Source: Bretschneidera sinensis
Taxonomy: Eukaryota > Streptophyta > Magnoliopsida > Brassicales > Akaniaceae
Length of the DNA: 64,000 nt
Direction: 5' to 3'
Assembly: GCA_023935145.1 (NCBI GenBank)
Contig: CM043700.1
Location: forward strand, 27,846,501-27,910,500
The notes beneath the pieces were generated by a model, which saw nothing but the letters and a program-made list of their open reading frames with translations, had not been told where the DNA came from and searched no databases. Shown here piece after piece: positions 57,839 to 64,000 of this stretch (position 1 is its first letter; each line of letters begins with the position of its first letter). The position numbers and the translations under genes were made by a program.

Positions 57839-60420
57839 TCACAACAGAATTATATGGTTGCTTGACTTGGTTCTCTAATCTGTACTGTGCCGTCAAGCTA
57901 GCGGTAAATTTTTCTTTTTCCTTCTCAAAACACATACGATAGTATGTTTAACTATTATCAAAAGATAAGAGTCGTTTTATTAGATTATAGTAAAATGATA
58001 TTATTATAATAAATTATTATCAAATAATATACAAAAACAATGGGCTGGGGAATACTATTACAATCCAGCCTAACAGCGTGCAGGCGAGTTAACTTGACTT
58101 CGGCCCAATGTTTGAGCTTAAGTTGAAAATCTGGTCCAAAGCGAAAGCCGAGTTCGACCTACCCTAAGGTACGCATCTTGATTTCTTCACTTCCTTGTGG
58201 ATACCTTGCATGATTCTACTGTTAAGTAAAACTTAATTAGAAGAGATCATGTTATAGATTAAATTAATAGGTGCTTCTCTTTGTTAAGAATCTTTTTTTT
58301 TTTATATTTCATTGTGCCTCCAATATTGATATGAAATTTTGTCACGTGTCATAAACTCAGCAGGTTGAGAGAACTACATACATTCAATAAATTAATCATT
58401 TTCTCAAACTAATTAAGAAATCACGTAGAAGATCCGCAAAAAAAATTGACATTAATTTAAAGTTAATGATAACAGCTGTCACAAGCAATTGTTTTTCTCG
58501 CTAAGAAAAAACATTAATTGCTTGTAAATAGTATCATTCGCTTCAATTATAGGGATTTGAATTTTTTTGGAGAGAATGTACGAGGAGCAAAGATATTTAG
58601 CTCATTTTTTCTTTGTTCGTATTCTCATTAACCAATCAGTCGATGATTGGATTCATTTTTTTCTCAATAAACCTATCATTTATATATTGAAATAAATAAT
58701 AAAATTCTTTCGATTCGTGTAATTTCATTTTAGGATCCATATTTTTACAGATTATTCGCGACTCAATACAATTTTTTAAACAATAAAAATCACATCTATT
58801 GCCTATTTTTTCATTTTGTTATGAAAAAACCATGATTAACTCATTGCCTTTTTTTTATTAAAAAATTAATGAATTCGTTGGTGTCTTGAAGTCAAATCCC
58901 CAAGTCATTCCATATAAACAAAGAGAGTCATTGTGAAAGAAAAAAAAAACTTTATACAAAAACTTAAAAGTTATGTATTTTACTACCAAAAAAAAGTTAT
59001 GTATTTTTAATTGTTTTGCATCAAGAAATAAGATCCTCCTGTTTTTCTTGTTCAATAAATTACATTAAATCCATTAAAATTATAATAAGGATACGATGAC
59101 GAGATCCATGACTATTATAGAAATTGAGCCCAAATTTAGGTATGCACCTAAATTTTTTGATAGATCCGTTCTTTTCTTCCGCTCGGCAAAGCAACGATCT
59201 ATCACCATTTTGATTTTTAGGGATATAAATAAAGGTAAAATTTTTAATTCGTGTCAATTTTTTACTCGTTATTCACTAGTTAAATATATGTGTGAGTATG
59301 AAAAATAAGACTCGTTAAGAAACTAATATTTTTAATTTGTATCCATTCACTCATAAGATTTAACCTATTTTCGATCAAGATCACTATTTTTTTATTTATA
59401 TAAAAAAAATTATCAATATCTATTTTTAATTTGTTATCCATCCGTTAAAACATAAATATAATTATAAAAAATAAAATTTATTAAAAACAAATAATTTTAT
59501 CCCGTAAAATCCGATCCGATCATCTATTTCCAATCTCTAACTGCAAAAGCAGTACTTTTTGCTAGGCTCCACACTCACAGCTTTTGTCTCAAATAACGAG
59601 TGTTAAAGTCTAGTAAAGGCCCCATCCCCAAATTATTTAGGCTCATAATTAACATTTTCGATTTTCTTTATCCAACTAATATTGTTTTAACTCAACTCTC
59701 CTTTGAGGAAAAAATAATTGGCACCTTTATAAAAGCAAAAGCCTTAGATTTTATTCTGTACTGCTTTTTCATATTTTTAAGTAAAATGCTTAAAGAAAGA
59801 TACACCACTAACCCCGCAAACCTAAATCTACGGTGGATTTCCTTCTAGCAAATTATATTTTATACAATGCGTCCGTATCATTTAATTTAGTAGAATCTCG
59901 ATGTGAATATGCAGAGTTTATCAACTAATATACTCCATGAATTAATTTAATATACAAAGTCATTATCAATTCACATTTTCAATTAAATAAAAAGATAATA
60001 TCATCTTTAATTGATGAATAATAATGTGTTGATTGAAGAAATGAAATCATGTAAGTGTTAAAAGCAAACAATTAAAATATTATATAATTATTGGTGACAC
60101 ACGTAATTCAATTGATCCTAAACTAAAAAAGAATTTTAGTTGGCTCTAGTTTAAATTTGATCTTTAAATCGAACCAAACAAAAACAGACATGATAATAAA
60201 TATGAGTTTGAAAAAAATTATTCATGTTTTGTTTTGATTTGTTTCTCTTTAATTCTGGTTAACACAACCCAACAATTTTTTCCAAACTCATATTTGTTGA
60301 TATGTCTGTTTCTGGTTGTCTCGATCTAAAAGCTCATGATAAAAAATTTAACCTAAACTGATATAATTTTAGACATTTTACCATTATATAAGTATGATTG
60401 ATGGAAAATAAGCTCAATGA
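57839..60420. other. AT-rich intergenic sequence
   Basis: Several short frames (for example 59096-59308) have no recognisable product. Nothing else seen. Confidence 0.35.
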
Positions 60421-60443
60421 GGTTTAATTGCTTTGATGGTTGG

Positions 60444-60462
60444 GAGAGAGAGAGAGAGAGAG
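60444..60462. repeat. GA dinucleotide microsatellite
   Basis: An uninterrupted GA run, followed by a CT-rich stretch (60530-60650) that looks like a transcript leader. The 73-codon frame at 60433-60654 is low-complexity and not recognised. Confidence 0.6.
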
Positions 60463-60660
60463 GTGTTAGCCCTTTCCTCTTTTAAGTGCTTGAGAGAGAC
60501 TCTCTTTAATCATAGACAGCAACCATCACAATCTCTCACCTACTCTTTTATTAGCAGTAGTCCTTTTCTTCACTACCTCTTTTTTCTTTTCTTTTATATA
60601 TTTCCTTTTTCCTCTTCGAGATCTAAAGCGGACAACAGAGCGTCTTTCTTCTAATCTAAA

Positions 60661-62100
60661 TACTACACAGAATTAGCGAAAATCTAAGAAGCATATAATG
60701 AAAACTTATCCTTTTATCAAAAAAAAAAAAAAAAAAAAACTTGGGATTTTAATGTTTATGTTATATGCTTGCCCTTTTATGCATCCACTAGAAGTCTATG
60801 ACCTGAGACAAATCACACGTTCAGGACCTCTCCCTATATAACATAGTTTTCTCTGACATATGTACGTACGTACTAACGAAAGAACATAAATAATACACTG
60901 AATTTTTTCTTTTGTTTAATTTTTTTTATACTTTTCTTATTTAGAATTGTTAAAGCCACAAAAAAAAAAAAAAAAGAGTGATGATCTTTTAGATTTACTA
61001 ATAAATGTGTGGAGATAAAATAGTAATTTTAATATTATTTTTAATTTTTTGATGTAATTATTATTATTATAATATATATAATCTTTTCTCAACAACTCAC
61101 AATGTAGTTTATTTTAAGTTATGTTAAGGGTGACCTTTAAAAGCACGATGATTGGTGATCTAACCGATTTATATTTGTTGGAAATATTAAGTGAATCACG
61201 ATCAAAATTTTAAACAAATTGAAAATCAAAATAAAATTTTGTTTAGTTCAGTTCTATAAAAAATACATAGCATAAGAATCTATCTCACTATTGAATGAAA
61301 AAAAAATATTTAATCTCATATCATTAATAGTGAATGGACTTTTGTATTATATATTTTTCATAAACTCGTATTACAAAAAAAACTTTTCAGAAACTAGATA
61401 ATTAAAGGCATATTACTGTAAAAGGTAGGAAACAGAAATTAGATAAATACCAAAAATTGTCATGATATTTTGGTGTTTTATGCATGGCAATTGGCAGATC
61501 ATTTCATTTCTCAAATCTCAACCATCAACTAGGTAAATGAACCAGAACCACTAAAATCGCTATCACAACGTAACCAATACAAAAGGCCCTTAAAAACCTA
61601 ATAAATCCAAATAAACTCCAATTCACCAACCTCGATAGCCAATACATTAAAATTTTCAGCTGGCCAAACATACAACTAATTGCAGTAGGTGCAAACATTA
61701 TATAAATTAACCCATTTCTTTTATTTATCTTTCATAAACTGTGACACTGAGACAGGATAAAGAAAAAGGTGTGAAGAAAATATGGACTAAAGAGAAAAAG
61801 AAAAAGCACACTGAAATCAGAAAAAGAAACCCCCCACAATTATTTCCGGCAAAAATTCTTCATCAGAACAAAAGCAATACACCTTAATTCATACGTCAAG
61901 TAAACAATCGACCAGCTTCTTGTCACGTGGAAAATTGTCAAAGTGAAAGTGTTGCTATGTGCAAATCACGTGACTTTGCTGGAATGATGAAGAAAAATAA
62001 AATTTGGAAGGTGTAAGGATTTCCCCTAGAGAAAACATGTGAAGTACAAGAAATTTGATATATTCCTTATGTAAGAATTTCTCGTGAAATACACGAACCA
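60661..62100. other. AT-rich sequence, including the 3' side of the DUF761 gene
   Basis: A-runs at about 60719-60739 and 60960-60975, and two G-box-like CACGTG words near 61925 and 61968. The 3' UTR of the minus-strand gene at 62114 presumably reaches into this stretch. No other gene recognised. Confidence 0.35.
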
Positions 62101-62113
62101 AGTGATGGATCAA

Positions 62114-62749
62114 TCATCGACCCCATGGTGACTGATCAGAGGCAGTCATCCTTTTTTGCAACTTAAGGTCTTTATAGAATTTATTTATGAACTCCTCAGC
62201 TGCCTTGTCCACCAAGCTATCTCCCTCGTCTTTTAACGGAAAAGGCGAATCCGTTACCCTCAACTGCCTGACCATGGGACTCCGTCCGAACCCGGGCAAC
62301 ACCAACGGCGACGGGGCAGCTGTTGCAGCCTCGTCGTTTTTATTCAACATCTCGAGCACCTTTTGAACGGCGGCCACCGTGGTCACATCGTCATAACGGT
62401 AAGCCTTTGCTAAGTGGCGAAGGCGGTGGTGGTGGTAATGGTGTTTTCGCTTGTGGGCAATAAAAGGGTAAAAATAGTTAGCGGGGCTATTGCTACAGCT
62501 GAATTCATATTCTTGAGGTGATATGAAGGAGAGATGAGCATCGTTGGAGCGGCAAGTTAAGGAAGAATAATGGTGGAGAATGAGGTTGTCTATGGCCTTT
62601 CCTGCAAGCTTGTTACCTCGTTTGAGCATCAAGTGGAGATCCAGCATTATTTTGCTCTTTGATATACCTGTCTTTAACATGTAGAACGCTATGCGTACTA
62701 TGTTCCATAGCTTCTTGGCCACCATTGGTGGACTTGACTCCATTTCCAT
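62114..62749 (-). CDS. DUF761 domain protein, Avr9/Cf-9 rapidly elicited protein 20-like
   Basis: A single-exon gene of 211 codons. The N-terminus is KKLWNIVRIAFYMLKTGISK then KIMLDLHLMLKRG (about residues 12-45), a conserved amphipathic region. A His-rich stretch (about 100-112) and the conserved block LPGFGRSPMVRQLRVTDSPF (about 149-168) follow. The C-terminal DUF761 motif VDKAAEEFINKFYKDLKLQ starts at residue 180, and the protein ends in WGR. This order matches the plant family that includes the Avr9/Cf-9 rapidly elicited protein 20 group. Molecular function is unknown; members are induced in defence responses. There is no signal peptide or clear membrane segment. A second Met at residue 3 is an alternative start. 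Frame, length and both ends are complete, so the gene looks functional. Confidence 0.92.
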   Translation of the reverse strand: MEMESSPPMVAKKLWNIVRIAFYMLKTGISKSKIMLDLHLMLKRGNKLAGKAIDNLILHHYSSLTCRSNDAHLSFISPQEYEFSCSNSPANYFYPFIAHKRKHHYHHHRLRHLAKAYRYDDVTTVAAVQKVLEMLNKNDEAATAAPSPLVLPGFGRSPMVRQLRVTDSPFPLKDEGDSLVDKAAEEFINKFYKDLKLQKRMTASDQSPWGR

Positions 62750-62795
62750 GTCTATTGTTTAGAGAGAGTGACAGTTTTTTTTCTTTCTCTTTTTT

Positions 62796-62845
62796 AGAGA
62801 GAGAGAGTTAGGGAGGGAGGGAGGGAGGGAGAGAGGGAGAGAGGT
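62796..62845. repeat. GA and GGGA microsatellite in the DUF761 leader
   Basis: GAGAGAGA followed by about five GGGA units and further GA-rich sequence. It lies between the presumed TATA element and the ATG of the minus-strand gene. Confidence 0.65.
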
Positions 62846-62898
62846 AAAACAGAAGAGGGTATTTGTTGGGTTGAATGGGAAGGAAGGAGGGGAGAGAG

Positions 62899-62907
62899 GT
62901 ATTTAAA
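62899..62907 (-). promoter_or_regulatory. TATA-like element of the DUF761 gene
   Basis: On the minus strand TTTAAATAC lies about 150 bp before the ATG. Between them is a CT-rich leader, the complement of the GGGA/GA repeats at 62796-62845, as is common in plant 5' UTRs. Confidence 0.45.
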
Positions 62908-62909
62908 GG

Positions 62910-64000
62910 GCTGGGAAATAATTAAATTATTAATTAAAATTATAAATAAGCAAAATGATAATTATGCACTCTCCAATCTCCATCATATTGGAGAAACCCA
63001 TATAAAAGGAAAACACGAAAAGCTTTGTAGAACTAGAGTGCCGCCAAAAAAGTGTAACTTTAGATTTTATTTTTCTTGTGGGTAATATAGGGAGAGGAAT
63101 ATTGTCATATTTGATAATAATTAATTTGGGTTAGATTTGATATTTAATTTATCACATTTAAGTTATAATAGGGAGAGATAAAAAGTTAGAGAAAAAGAGG
63201 AAGAAAATTAGAAAAAATAAGAAGATTGTAACTAAAAATAAAATTAAAATAGAAAATGGAAAATATGTGTTTTATCATCGATATGGTAAAGATGATGAAA
63301 AAGAAAATAATAAAAAATAGTTTATTTTAATTTTTACCCTCTAATCATTTAATTTAAAATGACTGTGATTTATACATGTGAAAGAAAATATAAATTTTCT
63401 CATTTTTTTTTACCAAACAATATAAAAATGTTTTCACTCACTTCTATCATCACATCTTCTTTTCGTACATTTTTTTTCCTCTACCGATCATAGTTTTAAT
63501 ATTAAATTTTTTGTTTTATCACTAAATGTAAAATCTTATCGATGTGATTAAAAATATACTAACCAATCAAAAGTTGACACGTGAACATGTGACATGACTT
63601 CAAGGTACAATAATAAGCTCACAGACATAAAAGCATTGGTTAAAACGCCTTTAACAGACCTAAAGGAGGTAAGACACCCTAGTGGGATCCACTCTAGGTT
63701 TATTGGAGATAAGATCAGAGGGGCTCTCATCACAAATAGTAAGAGTGTCTCTCAGTTACACATGAAAAGTCTCTCTCCATAAGTTATTTTTTACATTCTT
63801 TACTTTAAGAATGTTGATTTAAGTATTGGAAAGTCTTCCTCTGAAACTCAAGCTCTGAAAAATCGTCTAATTTATGTACTCTCATCTGTAAAGGATTTGT
63901 AGACTCTTTGACAGATTTTCAACATACTCAATTTACTGTCAAATGTGATAACTTTTATAATTACTTATGCAAGCCTCAAGATTTTTTATAATACAGTAAT
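62910..64000. other. right-hand flank, no gene recognised
   Basis: AT-rich to about 63540. From 63560 to 63990 the composition changes, with TC-rich words (GTAAGAGTGTCTCTCAG, AAAGTCTCTCTCCATAAG) that resemble part of an LTR or a leader, but no partner repeat lies in the window. Confidence 0.25.

Noticed and set aside
60433..60660. Possible microRNA precursor near the GA repeat
   Set aside because: No known mature plant microRNA sequence was recognised and no long foldback was found by eye.

Overview
The window looks like nuclear DNA of a flowering plant, most likely a eudicot. It is AT-rich, its genes are split by many GT-AG introns, it is full of Ty1/copia, Ty3/gypsy, LINE, hAT and PIF/Harbinger-like elements, and it holds a plastid tRNA remnant and plant-specific protein families. 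The species cannot be told from the sequence alone. Exon coordinates below were worked out by hand from reading frame, splice dinucleotides and phase, and from recalled features of the protein families; no alignment was run.

Region 1 (1-17.3 kb) is a nest of retrotransposons. A Ty1/copia element (607-17268, target duplication TTGAG) was interrupted twice. Inside its reverse transcriptase is a solo LTR (3928-6444, duplication GAATT) that itself holds a non-autonomous hAT element (5138-6277, perfect 8-bp duplication). At its RNase H lies a complete but decayed Ty3/gypsy element with 2.4-kb LTRs (7289-16450). Without the insertions the host copia is about 5.0 kb. All polyproteins are broken.

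Region 2 (17.3-24.1 kb) is gene-poor. It has an inverted-repeat MITE at 18.7 kb and a 4.3-kb element with PIF/Harbinger-like ends (19815-24115) that carries the first exon of a cupredoxin-like secreted protein gene on the minus strand.

Region 3 (24.1-28.9 kb) is a plus-strand 2-oxoglutarate/Fe(II) dioxygenase gene of 11 exons. All catalytic residues are present. Exon 10 is one base short for its phase, so the frame stops at residue 302 while a well-preserved last exon lies unused downstream. Intron 1 holds a plastid DNA insert with the 3' half of trnD; intron 10 holds a Tourist-like MITE.

Region 4 (28.9-39.2 kb) is intergenic: a two-exon NADP-malic enzyme pseudogene fragment, a LINE fragment, a copia-like LTR and unidentified sequence.

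Region 5 (39.2-57.4 kb) is a large, apparently intact minus-strand gene for golgin-84 (golgin candidate 1/2 type): 21 coding exons, 703 residues, ending in a C-terminal membrane anchor. Its introns have taken up a LINE, a LINE tail, MITEs, a solo copia LTR and a long-TIR transposon carrying a SEC31 gene fragment.

Region 6 (57.4-64.0 kb) is AT-rich and contains one intronless minus-strand gene of the DUF761 / Avr9-Cf-9 rapidly elicited protein 20-like family (62114-62749). The three resident genes (dioxygenase, golgin, DUF761) are not functionally linked.
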